Positions 36,886 through 45,690 of a stretch of 64,000 nucleotides of DNA are shown piece by piece. This DNA is from Marinilabiliales bacterium. GTDB taxonomy: Bacteria > Bacteroidota > Bacteroidia > Bacteroidales > SZUA-534. The position numbers were made by a program, and so were the translations under genes. Location of the stretch: the NCBI GenBank assembly GCA_003512955.1, contig DOTG01000026.1:346032-410031 (forward strand). The letters are read 5' to 3'. The notes below the pieces were generated by a model. It did not search any database and was not told where the DNA came from. It was given only the letters and a program-made list of their open reading frames with translations. The first letter of the stretch is position 1. Every line of letters begins with the position of its first letter.

Positions 36886-38235
36886 ATGAAAAAATTAACT
36901 CACATAAGTATAGTTTTATTGTTTGTTATAGGATTGGCACAAAGTGCATCCTCGCAAAACATAGGTGATTTAAGCGGTATTTATTACCAGGCCGTGGCTG
37001 TTGACGAATATGGTAAAGAAATCGTGGGTATGGATGTAGAGGGCAAACCCTTGTATGAAAAAGAAATCGGGGTGCGGTTTACTATCACCAAAGGGGCGAA
37101 TGGCTCTATTCAATGGGAAGAAATCCATACAACCGTCACCGATAAATATGGGTTGTTTTCGTTAATCATTGGGCAAGGCACCCAAACAGGTAATGGGGGC
37201 TATACAAAAATGTTGGACATTCCATGGATTGACGCCGACCAGTTCTTGAAAGTGGAAATATCTACCAAAAATGATGGGGATTTCAGGTTGGTAAGCAATC
37301 AACAATTCATGTCGGTTCCTTATTCTTTTTATACCGACGATATTGCCGATGATGCCATTACTACGGCTAAAATTCTGAATGAAGCTATTTTAGCTGAAGA
37401 TATTAATACCAGTGCCGTGGAAACATCCGAGATTTTGGATGAAACCATCCTTGCCGAGGATATTGCCACAGGTGCTGTAACCACATCGGAAATACTAAAT
37501 GAGACAATCCTAGCCGAGGACATTGCTACAGGCGCTGTAACAACCGATGAAATGTTAGATGAAACCATCCTTGCCGGGGATATTGCTGCCAGCGCGGTTA
37601 CCACCTCAGAATTAATGGATAAGACCATTTTAGCTGAGGATATCGGGGCTGGTTCTGTAACTACATCTGAAATCCTGGATGAGACTATCGTAGCTGAAGA
37701 TATTGCTGTTGGTGCAGTTGCTACTGGTGAAATTCTAAATGGGACACTTCTGAATGAAGATATTGCAAACAGTACAATTGATTTGACCTCAAAAGTTACA
37801 GGCGTACTTCCTGTTGTAAATGGTGGCATGGGAAATGCCGCTTTAACGGTAGATAATATTTTAGTGGGGAACGGTGCCAACCCAATAGCAGCCAAAATAT
37901 TAGCAAGCGCCGATTCAAGCTTGTTGATTACTCAAACGGCTGATTCTATTATTTTAAAAACGCAATTTTCGGCAACAGAAGTAACCAGCGATCCGGCAGG
38001 AACATTTGTAATCAATAATTTGCCAGCAGGTTCCACATACACTTCAAATGCAATAAACTCGTTTGCCGTTGATTTTGGAGATATAATTCTTGGCTCCATT
38101 GATGCAGATTTGCAGGGTTGTATGCTCACGGCTTATGTTTCAAATCCAAATGTTATCCGGATTTCAATTTATAACGGTACCGGCGGGGCTGTGAATCTGG
38201 GGACAGTTAATGTAAGAGTTTATGTTGTAAAATAA
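36886..38235 (+). CDS. secreted repeat protein with seven 20-residue repeats
   Basis: The 449-residue protein starts at ATG 36886, avoiding the TTG at 36877, and has a signal peptide ending near SASSQ. Residues about 25-140 (IYYQAVAVDEYGKEIVG, then LKVEISTKNDGDFRL and FMSVPYSFYT) are a common bacteroidotal N-terminal domain. Seven repeats of the type SEILDETILAEDIATGAVTT follow at 37381-37800. The C-terminal 145 residues start with VLPVVNGGMGNAALT, a motif shared with phage tail-fibre and similar trimeric fibrous proteins. A fibrous surface protein is the best guess. Confidence 0.7.
   Translation: MKKLTHISIVLLFVIGLAQSASSQNIGDLSGIYYQAVAVDEYGKEIVGMDVEGKPLYEKEIGVRFTITKGANGSIQWEEIHTTVTDKYGLFSLIIGQGTQTGNGGYTKMLDIPWIDADQFLKVEISTKNDGDFRLVSNQQFMSVPYSFYTDDIADDAITTAKILNEAILAEDINTSAVETSEILDETILAEDIATGAVTTSEILNETILAEDIATGAVTTDEMLDETILAGDIAASAVTTSELMDKTILAEDIGAGSVTTSEILDETIVAEDIAVGAVATGEILNGTLLNEDIANSTIDLTSKVTGVLPVVNGGMGNAALTVDNILVGNGANPIAAKILASADSSLLITQTADSIILKTQFSATEVTSDPAGTFVINNLPAGSTYTSNAINSFAVDFGDIILGSIDADLQGCMLTAYVSNPNVIRISIYNGTGGAVNLGTVNVRVYVVK
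37381..37800 (+). repeat. seven tandem 60-bp coding repeats
   Basis: Seven consecutive 60-base units each encode 20 residues built on [ST]EIL[DN]ETILAEDIATGAV. Units 2 and 3 are nearly identical in protein, while the last is diverged. Copy number could vary by slippage. DNA-level identity is moderate, so the array is not recent. Confidence 0.85.
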
Positions 38236-38512
38236 TAAATCATTGAGTTTGTGGCTGCCATACGAGGCTGTCTAAAAAGTATTTCTATTAAATTTAAAGT
38301 GAGTTTTGCCTTGATCTTCTAAAAGTCGCAATTATTGATTGAAAGTTTAACCCTCGCAAAAATTCAATTACTAACCCTACGAGGGTTTTGAACCCTCGTA
38401 GGGTTATCACAATTAAAAAACACAGATAAAATATTCATTGTTTGATATTTTAACACAAAACTCACGTTAAATTTGGAACTTACATATTGGTTGTTATAAC
38501 AACATAGTTTTG
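38236..38512. other. intergenic region between convergent genes
   Basis: This 277-base gap between convergent genes holds the perfect inverted repeat at 38373-38405. Nothing else was recognised. Confidence 0.5.
38373..38405. repeat. 15-bp inverted repeat, terminator-like
   Basis: AACCCTACGAGGGTT (38373-38387) and AACCCTCGTAGGGTT (38391-38405) are reverse complements with a three-base loop, and each arm is itself partly palindromic. It may terminate transcription from both sides, or be a dispersed repeat. The U-tract is weak. Confidence 0.6.
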
Positions 38513-39613
38513 TTATAAACTACTTTGAGACGAAGAATTTCTTGACCAATCAATCTCCAGTTGAATGGCTTCTTGTTCTTCAGTCAGGAAGTTTGAAACG
38601 GTAACTCCCAGAAGCCGCACCCGGTGGCTGGTTTCATTTAATTGGCTCAGCAATTCCAGGGTGTGTTTCCATAACATTTCAAAGGAAATTACCGGAATCA
38701 GGCTGGTTTTGCTACGGGTAATCTGGGTAAAATCGTCGAATTTTACTTTTAAGGTGATGGTCCGCCCCAATTTCCCTGTTTTACGGAGCCTTTCGTACAC
38801 CTTTTCGGCAATGGGTAACAGCTCCTGTTCCATTTCGATATGGGTTGCCAGGTCGGTGTCGAAGGTATTTTCACCACCTACCGATTTCAATTCGCGGTTC
38901 GGATTCACCGGCCGGTGGTCGATCCCACGCGCAATCTGGTAATAATAATGGCCGGCTTTGCCAAAGGTTTGTACCAGCCGGTGTTCAGATAGTTTTTTCA
39001 AATCGGCACCAAAAAAAATTCCCATCTGGTGCAACTTTTCGGCGGTTACTTTTCCAATGCCGTAAAAACGTTCCACCTTCAAATGGTCGATAAATTCCTG
39101 GGCCTCCTTGGGGGTAATGACAAAAAGGCCGTCGGGTTTTTTTACATCGGAAGCCGTTTTTGCCAGAAACTTGTTGTACGAAACTCCGGCCGATGCGGTC
39201 AACCTGGTTTCGGTAACTATCCGTTTTTTAATTTCTTTGGCGATTAAGGTGGCCGAAGGGTTATGCTTTTTGTTTTCAGTCACATTCAGGTATGCTTCGT
39301 CCAACGACAGGGGTTCCACCAAATCGGTATATTCAAAAAAAATGGCACGGATTTGCCGCGAAACCTCTTTATACTTATCCATCCGCGGGGGAACAAAGAT
39401 CAACCCGGGACACTGCCGCAAAGCCGTGACAGAGGCCATGGCCGAATGCACCCCAAACCGGCGGGCTTCGTAACTGGCCGTGGCCACCACGCCTCGCCTT
39501 CCTTTGCTGCCAATGGCAATGGGGCGACCCCTCAGTTCAGGATGATCGCGTTGTTCAATGGCTGCGTAAAAGGCATCCATATCCACGTGGATTATTTTCT
39601 CAGGGTGCTCCAT
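38513..39613 (-). CDS. dinB: DNA polymerase IV
   Basis: This 366-residue Y-family polymerase performs translesion synthesis. It begins MEHPEKIIHVDMDAFYAAIE, with the first metal-binding Asp, and has the second acidic pair in SLDEAYLNVT. The helix-hairpin-helix thumb (FYGIGKVTAEKLHQMG) and the little-finger domain follow. No beta-clamp peptide was confidently recognised at the C-terminus. The gene stands alone; I saw no clear LexA-type operator. Confidence 0.95.
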   Translation of the reverse strand: MEHPEKIIHVDMDAFYAAIEQRDHPELRGRPIAIGSKGRRGVVATASYEARRFGVHSAMASVTALRQCPGLIFVPPRMDKYKEVSRQIRAIFFEYTDLVEPLSLDEAYLNVTENKKHNPSATLIAKEIKKRIVTETRLTASAGVSYNKFLAKTASDVKKPDGLFVITPKEAQEFIDHLKVERFYGIGKVTAEKLHQMGIFFGADLKKLSEHRLVQTFGKAGHYYYQIARGIDHRPVNPNRELKSVGGENTFDTDLATHIEMEQELLPIAEKVYERLRKTGKLGRTITLKVKFDDFTQITRSKTSLIPVISFEMLWKHTLELLSQLNETSHRVRLLGVTVSNFLTEEQEAIQLEIDWSRNSSSQSSL

Positions 39614-40029
39614 GCCACAAAGGTAAAAATTTGATGGATTGAAGCGTTGGAAAATTATTGCCGAAAATTCAAATAGCTAAATTGCGGATATTCAATCCAG
39701 AATAAGAGATTTTATAGGATCAAATGAAAAACTCAATCAGAGTCAAATTCTCTCGGTACATCTATCAACAGTTTTTACTATTTCCATTCAATGTCGTTTA
39801 GCTCCTTTTAAAGTTCTTTGAAAAAATTATATATAACTTGCGGTTACCCTGAAGTAAGCCGATATTAACGTGGTGCATTAAAAGCCAGTCGTTTAGCATG
39901 GTTGCAGAATGTCTAGTGAAAATTAATGGTGATGGGTTTTGTCCTTAAACCTTATCCCGAATGTGAGTATGCACAGCAACAAACATTCTGCCGAAAGGCA
40001 AAACCAAGAAAGCCCGTTCCAATGACAAC
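39614..40029. other. intergenic region before IS110 remnant
   Basis: This 416-base A+T-rich stretch has no recognisable gene. It probably includes degraded left-end sequence of the IS110 element that follows, but no boundary can be set. Confidence 0.35.
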
Positions 40030-40358
40030 ATGATTTCCATGCCCGTTGTTAACCCTCATGCAGCAGAGATTGATATTGGGAGCAAAAGTCATTTTGTTTG
40101 TGTATCACAGGAGAATGTAGAAGAGTATTCTGTGTTTACTGCCGATTTGCACGAAATTACCAAACACTGTTGTTCCATGAGGTGGAAACAGTAACCTTGG
40201 AATCTACCGGGTTTTATTGGCGGCCGTTATTCATCCTTTTGTTGGATTACGGTTTTGAAGTGTTTCTGGTCAATGCCCGCCACGTAAAAAATGCCAAAGG
40301 GCACAAGGCCGACGTCGTGGACAGTAAATGGCTACAATTGATACACAGCGAGAAATAA
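40030..40358 (+). pseudogene. IS110-family transposase, N-terminal remnant
   Basis: One frame (40030-40194) gives NPHAAEIDIGSKSHFVCVSQ, the IS110 opening with its first DEDD Asp. A second frame continues VETVTLESTGFYWRPLFILL and VNARHVKNAKGHKADVVDSK, with the conserved Glu-Ser-Thr-Gly and the later Asp. One frameshift joins them, and everything after VVDSKWLQLIH is missing. The remnant runs straight into the type II secretion F fragment. Confidence 0.85.
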
Positions 40359-41137
40359 ACAAGGTTGCTAATTCATTAGCTGTATTTTATTCAAATATTG
40401 TAAACCAGAAGAAAAAAATTGTTGGAGCTACCAGTTATCCTAATTGTTGTCCTTATTCCTGCTCTTGCTGCTGTTTTATTTATAATGAAATTCATGGTTC
40501 CAATGTTTGTTGAGATATTCAAAAGAACAAATAATGAGTTATCCTCTTTAACAAAGATGATAATAACAATATCAAACAACCTTATATATTATCTGGTACT
40601 GTTTTTCTTCATTATTTTGGGTTTTCTTGTTATTGATACTATAGTTAAGAAAAGCAAGGATTATCGGTTACACAAAGGTTATTTGATGCTAAAAATTCCT
40701 TTGGTAGGTCCGCTTTTAAACTTTTTTATTCGGCAAGATTTTTTCAGTCCATGTCGCTTATGACAAGTTCCAACGTGAATCTATTAAAAGCGATTGATCT
40801 TACTAGCAACATGATTGAATTTCAGGTTTACAAAGATGCTTTGCAAATGGTCTATCGCGAAATATTAAAAGGAAAACTTCTAAGCAAAAATCTAAAAAAA
40901 CATTGCTTTTTAATAAAAGAACCACACATTTAATTAAAGTTGGTGAAGAAGTAAATCAACTTGACATAATTTTCAAAAGATTAAATCAACAATCAACAGA
41001 AGATTTAAATCATCTATTGGCTATAATTACAAACCTAATTATAGCCACTATTAATTACTATTATAGGCTTTATTGTAGCAATTATCTTAATAACAATGTA
41101 CTTACCAATTTTTCAAATTGATATTTCAATTTCTTAA
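40350..41137 (+). pseudogene. type II secretion/type IV pilus F-protein remnant (GspF/PilC)
   Basis: Conceptual translation across at least three frameshifts restores the C-terminal GspF domain: NKVANSLAVFYSNIVNQKKK, KFMVPMFVEIFKRTNNEL, KIPLVGPLLNFFIR, SLMTSSNVNLLKAIDLTSNM, HLIKVGEEVNQLD and a final helix IGFIVAIILITMYLPIF ending at a stop at 41135-41137. GspF/PilC are inner-membrane platform proteins. The N-terminal half is absent and replaced by the IS110 remnant. Small frameshifts show long decay. No other secretion-system gene is nearby. Confidence 0.85.
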
Positions 41138-41247
41138 AAACTGCCGTTTTGACAAAAGATGAATATAAACGTGCTCACAAAGATATAGCCTATTGCCTGC
41201 CGCAGGAGCAACACATGGCAACAGGCATAGTCTCATCCGTTGAAATG

Positions 41248-41286
41248 AAAAAAAGCCTCCGCAAAAAATCTGCGAAGGCTTTTTTT
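41248..41286. terminator. intrinsic terminator beside tRNA-Asn
   Basis: The stem AGCCTCCGC / GCGAAGGCT, with one bulge, is flanked by A-runs and T-runs, so it works in both directions. It lies immediately downstream of the minus-strand tRNA. Confidence 0.75.
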
Positions 41287-41289
41287 GTG

Positions 41290-41363
41290 CTCCCCCTCTT
41301 GGACTTGAACCAAGGACCCCCTGATTAACAGTCAGGTGCTCTAACCAACTGAGCTAAGGAGGA
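41290..41363 (-). tRNA. tRNA-Asn (GTT)
   Basis: The minus strand folds into a standard cloverleaf of 74 bases. The acceptor stem TCCTCCT pairs with AGGGGGA, including a T-G wobble. The anticodon loop is CTGTTAA with anticodon GTT, and the T-loop is GGTTCAAGTCC. The CCA end is not encoded. A TATTTTTG promoter match lies at 41414-41421 on the minus strand. Confidence 0.93.
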
Positions 41364-41594
41364 AGAACGTTGTCTAACTTTGAGTTACTGGTTTGTTTCC
41401 CAAAATTGCGTGGCAAAAATAGTGGCTTACCTTGAATATGCAAAATTTTTTGCCCTATTTTTTTTATTTACCTAATAAATTCTGCTTCTAAATTGACTTT
41501 CAATATTTTGTACAAAAATTTTTTTATTCGTTAATTTTAAAGTTATTTCGCACCGTTTTTTGACTCTCATTTTAGCAAACTAAAATACTGCACC

Positions 41595-42563
41595 ATGGAT
41601 AAGATACTTGGAATGGGCAATGCGCTGGTGGATGTGATGACACGGGTACCCAACGATCAGATTCTAAACCAACTGAATCTGCCAAAGGGAAGTATGCAAC
41701 TGGTCGATCCGGATTTTTCGGCTTCGGTCATTGAAAAAACTTCCCACCTAAACCCGGTCATGACATCGGGAGGCTCGGCGGCTAATACCATTCATGGCCT
41801 GGCAAAATTGGGCATTCAAACCGGATTTATTGGCAAAGTGGGGAGAGATGCCCTGGGCGAGTTCTTTAAACACGACTTGATGCAGGCCGGGATTGAACCT
41901 TATCTGTTGCAGTCGGAAACACCTTCGGGAAAAGCCATCGCGTTAGTCACTCCCGATTCGGAACGGACATTTGCCACCTGTCTGGGGGCGGCTGTGGAAT
42001 TGAGTGCCTCCGATTTGGATGCCTCCATTTTTAAAGGGTTCCAGATTTTCCATATCGAAGGCTATTTGGTGCAAAACCATCAGCTTATTGAAACAGCCAT
42101 TAAGTTGGCCAAACAACAGGGGCTGAAAGTATCGCTCGATTTGGCCAGCTATAATGTAGTGGCCGAGAATCTGGAATTTCTCAAATCAATAGTCTCGCGG
42201 TATGTCGATATTCTTTTTGCGAATGAGGAGGAAGCCCGTTCATTTACAGGTCTGGAACCCGATGAAGCATTGGATTTCATTGCCTCGCAATGTGAATATG
42301 CGGTGGTAAAAATCGGTAAAAATGGATCGTTAATCAAACATAAAAATGAGAAAACACACGTAGGGATCATTGGCATCGATGCCTTTGATACTACCGGTGC
42401 AGGCGATTTATATGCCGCCGGGTTTTTATATGGTATGGTACACAACCTGTCGCTGAATGATTGCGGGAATATGGGAGCCCTGCTTTCGGGAAAGGTAATT
42501 GAAACCTTGGGAGCTAAAATTTCGGATCAAGGTTGGGATTTTATCAAACAACAAATGGTGTAA
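41595..42563 (+). CDS. PfkB-family sugar/nucleoside kinase
   Basis: The 322-residue cytosolic kinase has both PfkB signatures: SGGSAANTIHGLAKLG near residue 57 and DTTGAGDLYAAGFLYG near residue 262, with the catalytic Asp in GAGD. The N-terminus (MDKILGMGNALVDVMTRV) is closest to the adenosine kinase-like subgroup common in Bacteroidota. The natural substrate is uncertain; adenosine, ribose and fructose are candidates. A terminator follows. Confidence 0.88.
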   Translation: MDKILGMGNALVDVMTRVPNDQILNQLNLPKGSMQLVDPDFSASVIEKTSHLNPVMTSGGSAANTIHGLAKLGIQTGFIGKVGRDALGEFFKHDLMQAGIEPYLLQSETPSGKAIALVTPDSERTFATCLGAAVELSASDLDASIFKGFQIFHIEGYLVQNHQLIETAIKLAKQQGLKVSLDLASYNVVAENLEFLKSIVSRYVDILFANEEEARSFTGLEPDEALDFIASQCEYAVVKIGKNGSLIKHKNEKTHVGIIGIDAFDTTGAGDLYAAGFLYGMVHNLSLNDCGNMGALLSGKVIETLGAKISDQGWDFIKQQMV

Positions 42564-42589
42564 GACCTCATCAATAAATATATTCGTGG

Positions 42590-42618
42590 AAAGGGCTTCT
42601 GAAAAAGAGGCCTTTTTT
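42590..42618 (+). terminator. intrinsic terminator after PfkB kinase
   Basis: The stem AAAGG(G)CTTC / GAGGCCTTT is followed by TTTTATTTTA, 26 bases after the kinase stop codon. Confidence 0.7.
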
Positions 42619-42686
42619 ATTTTATTGGGTTATTTTGAATTAATTTAGCTTGATTAAAACGCTTGCACTTAACAATATCATAACAG

Positions 42687-45611
42687 ATGAAATCGGTTGT
42701 TTATAGTATCGGATTTATTTTAATCAACTTGGCATTTTCCGCCTCAGCACAAGACACGCTGTACCATTTTTGGTTTAATGCGCAAAGCAAATCGCAAATT
42801 GACAAACTATCAACCGCCATCTCTATCGACAATGTCGATGGAACAAGGGTTGATGCGTATGCCAACCGGAAAGAATTTGAAGTGTTCAAATCATTCAACC
42901 TTCCTTATTCATTTATCACCGAAAGCAAAAGCACCAAGGCTTTGACCATGGCCACCACAATTGCCGATATGGCTAATTGGGATCGCTACCCCACCTATGA
43001 GGTTTACGAACAGATGATGCAAAACTTTGCACAAAACTATCCTGAAATTTGCCAGTTGGTCGAAATAGGAACTTTGGCAAGCGGCCGGAAGTTATGGGCC
43101 GTAAAAATATCGGACCAGGTAGAGAACTCTTGGGACCCGGAACCTCAATTGTGGTATTCGGGAACCATTCATGGGGACGAATTGGGGGGTTATGTGTTGC
43201 TGCTCCGCCTGATTGATTACCTGTTGGCACATTATCAAGATACAGATTACCCCGAGGTTACTCAGTTAATTAATGCATCAGTGGTTTGGATAAACCCTTT
43301 GGCAAACCCCGATGGTACCTACAAAGGGGGAAATTATACCGTTACCGGGGCGAGCCGGTACAATGCCAATTATGTCGATTTGAACCGGAACTTTCCCGAT
43401 CCTGCAGCCGGTCCGCATCCCGATGGAAATGTCTGGCAAGAAGAGACCCAATTTATGATGTCCTTCGCGGAGAATCACCCGTTTTCATTGGCTGCAAATT
43501 TCCACAGCGGGGCCGAAGTAGTTAACTACCCGTGGGATACATGGAGCCGGATAACTGCCGACGATGCTTGGTGGCGCTATGTGGGAGGCAATTATCGCGA
43601 TAGTGCCCAAGTCAATGGCCCTGACGGGTATTTTACCGATGTGAGCGATGGGTTAACCAATGGTTTTGCTTGGTACCGCATTACCGGAGGGCGGCAAGAC
43701 TATATGAACTATTTCCGGCATTGCCGGGAAGTAACCTTAGAAATTGCCGGCACAAAATTTTATCCTACTGAAAGTTTGAATACCTTGTGGGCTGCCAATC
43801 AATCTGCACTGGTTTATTATTTACGCGAAGGGTTGTTTGGAATTCAGGGAATGGTTACCGATGCAAAAGGGATTCCGTTGGCAGCAACTATCGAAGTGCT
43901 CAACCACGACTTTGATCAATCGCAGGTGTTTACCAACCCTTTAAATGGACATTTTGCAAGGTACCTAAAGGCAGGTACCTATTCCATTAAAATCACATCG
44001 GAAGGTTATGCCGACTACCTGTTAACGGATCTACAGGTGGCAGATGGACAACCACTGCGCTTAAACATTATCATGCAAAAACCTCAAACATTGCTATGCT
44101 TCGAAGCGGATTCCCTGCAAATGACCTTGGAAGAAGATGCAACGGATACTTTGCTTTTTTTGCTTTCAAATTGTGGTAACAAACCTTTTGTATATACTCT
44201 TATTCTGGATAATGAAAACACGAATTTTTGGGTAAAAATACAAAATCAACAAGACTCAATATTAGCAGCTGCTACCGATACGTTAAAATTTATCTTCGAT
44301 GCCCATTCGCTTAATATTGGAACTTATTTTTCAAACCTAACCATTTTATATGAAGATACCATCAACTTACCGATGGTACTAAAAGTGGTTCCAAAACAGA
44401 GCCTTGCTTTTTCAAATAAATTATTTACCTACCGTTTGGCTCAGAGGGAATCTTTAGTTGATGAATTTAGCTTGACAAATACCGGGGATTCCGTTCAAAC
44501 AATCGAATTGGAATCAACGGCCAACTGGTTAACATTTGATACCAACATTGTAGCAATACCTGCAAATGAACAGGCACAGATTCATTTCGCAGTAAACTCC
44601 CAAGAGCTACAGGTGGGATATTACACGTCGGAGATTTTTGTTTCGGGAAATGCTCACGTGCGTTTCCCCATTCAATTGCTGGTTGATACTGTTCCCCTGC
44701 TCCGTTTACATAAACAGGAATCCCATTTAACGGTTCTTAAAAACACAAACACCCCCGATACATTAGTAATAACCAATCGTGGCGGGGGAATCAAAACGGT
44801 TTCGGTTCAAAGTTCTTCAAATTGGATAACAACAGCTAAAGATAGTTTATACCTTACCCAAAATTCCTCCGATACAGTTATTTTTCAAATTCAAGCTGAG
44901 GATTTATCTTTGGGAACCCACCAATCAAAGGTGACTCTGTCCGATGCTACAGATACCCTATTCTATTCCATTCACCTGTTTGTGGATACATTCCCAAATT
45001 GCCAAGTAGAACCTGATAGTTTGCAGATGCAATGCCCTGTAGGTGAGATAGCCTTTGATTCGCTGCAAATCAGCAATACGGGTGGGGGCGAGTTGCCTTT
45101 TCAGTTGAAAATTATGGCTGACTTAGCAGAGGATTTTCAACTGCAACCATCGGAAGGAACGTTGACCGCCAGAGAAACGGCTTGGGTGAGGGTGGCTTTT
45201 GATGGCCGTATGGCAACCCCCGGAATTTATCATCCAATGTTGACATTGAATGAAAACCCCATTCCTCTGACCCTTGAAGTGGTTGAACCTGTCGGATTGG
45301 GTTTTTCACAAATGGGTTTCTCTGAAACATTGATGGTAGGTGAAATACTTACCGATACGTTGGTTTTGCATAATACAGGGGGAGCCACCCTTTCGTGCCA
45401 GATTTCACTTGCATCCCAATCAATTCCGGAGTGGATTCAACTTAGTACGGCATCATTACAGATAGCATCTGATAAACAAGCATCCCTGGTTTTAACCTTT
45501 GATGCCACAAAGTTTCCTCCGGGCTTGTATCAAAACCATTTGGCCATCCAGCATAAAAAGGTGAGCCGGTTCCCCATCACCATGAGGGTATTGCCCTCGG
45601 CCAAAAAGTGA
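42687..45611 (+). CDS. secreted M14 zinc carboxypeptidase with Ig-like repeats
   Basis: The 974-residue exported protein has a signal peptide ending near SASAQ. The catalytic domain (about 100-385) has the M14 zinc triad: His162 and Glu165 in TIHGDELGG and His273 in NFHSGAE. The general base is Glu352 in REVTLEIAG. It has the typical NPDG and VDLNRNFPDP segments. A carboxypeptidase regulatory domain follows (IQGMVTDAKGIPLAATIEVL). Residues about 470-970 contain five BACON/Ig-like repeats, each with a TNTGDSVQ- or SNTGGGEL-type turn and a GTYFSN/GYYTSE-type ending. No T9SS sorting domain was seen. It probably trims peptides at the cell surface. Confidence 0.85.
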   Translation: MKSVVYSIGFILINLAFSASAQDTLYHFWFNAQSKSQIDKLSTAISIDNVDGTRVDAYANRKEFEVFKSFNLPYSFITESKSTKALTMATTIADMANWDRYPTYEVYEQMMQNFAQNYPEICQLVEIGTLASGRKLWAVKISDQVENSWDPEPQLWYSGTIHGDELGGYVLLLRLIDYLLAHYQDTDYPEVTQLINASVVWINPLANPDGTYKGGNYTVTGASRYNANYVDLNRNFPDPAAGPHPDGNVWQEETQFMMSFAENHPFSLAANFHSGAEVVNYPWDTWSRITADDAWWRYVGGNYRDSAQVNGPDGYFTDVSDGLTNGFAWYRITGGRQDYMNYFRHCREVTLEIAGTKFYPTESLNTLWAANQSALVYYLREGLFGIQGMVTDAKGIPLAATIEVLNHDFDQSQVFTNPLNGHFARYLKAGTYSIKITSEGYADYLLTDLQVADGQPLRLNIIMQKPQTLLCFEADSLQMTLEEDATDTLLFLLSNCGNKPFVYTLILDNENTNFWVKIQNQQDSILAAATDTLKFIFDAHSLNIGTYFSNLTILYEDTINLPMVLKVVPKQSLAFSNKLFTYRLAQRESLVDEFSLTNTGDSVQTIELESTANWLTFDTNIVAIPANEQAQIHFAVNSQELQVGYYTSEIFVSGNAHVRFPIQLLVDTVPLLRLHKQESHLTVLKNTNTPDTLVITNRGGGIKTVSVQSSSNWITTAKDSLYLTQNSSDTVIFQIQAEDLSLGTHQSKVTLSDATDTLFYSIHLFVDTFPNCQVEPDSLQMQCPVGEIAFDSLQISNTGGGELPFQLKIMADLAEDFQLQPSEGTLTARETAWVRVAFDGRMATPGIYHPMLTLNENPIPLTLEVVEPVGLGFSQMGFSETLMVGEILTDTLVLHNTGGATLSCQISLASQSIPEWIQLSTASLQIASDKQASLVLTFDATKFPPGLYQNHLAIQHKKVSRFPITMRVLPSAKK

Positions 45612-45667
45612 TTGTCATTTCTACCTTACATACATTAAAACTCAGGTTGGTTGTTCGCAAAAAAAAT

Positions 45668-45675
45668 TATCTTTG
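45668..45675 (+). promoter_or_regulatory. promoter -7 element for GH3-type gene
   Basis: TATCTTTG matches TAnnTTTG and covers an in-frame TTG at 45673, so that TTG cannot be the start codon of an mRNA made here. The ATG at 45691 is therefore preferred. Confidence 0.55.
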
Positions 45676-45690
45676 GGAAAAGCTTATGTT

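Noticed and set aside
37381..37800. Possible CRISPR-like array
   Set aside because: The 60-bp units are in frame, encode a regular peptide repeat and lack unique spacers. No cas genes are nearby.
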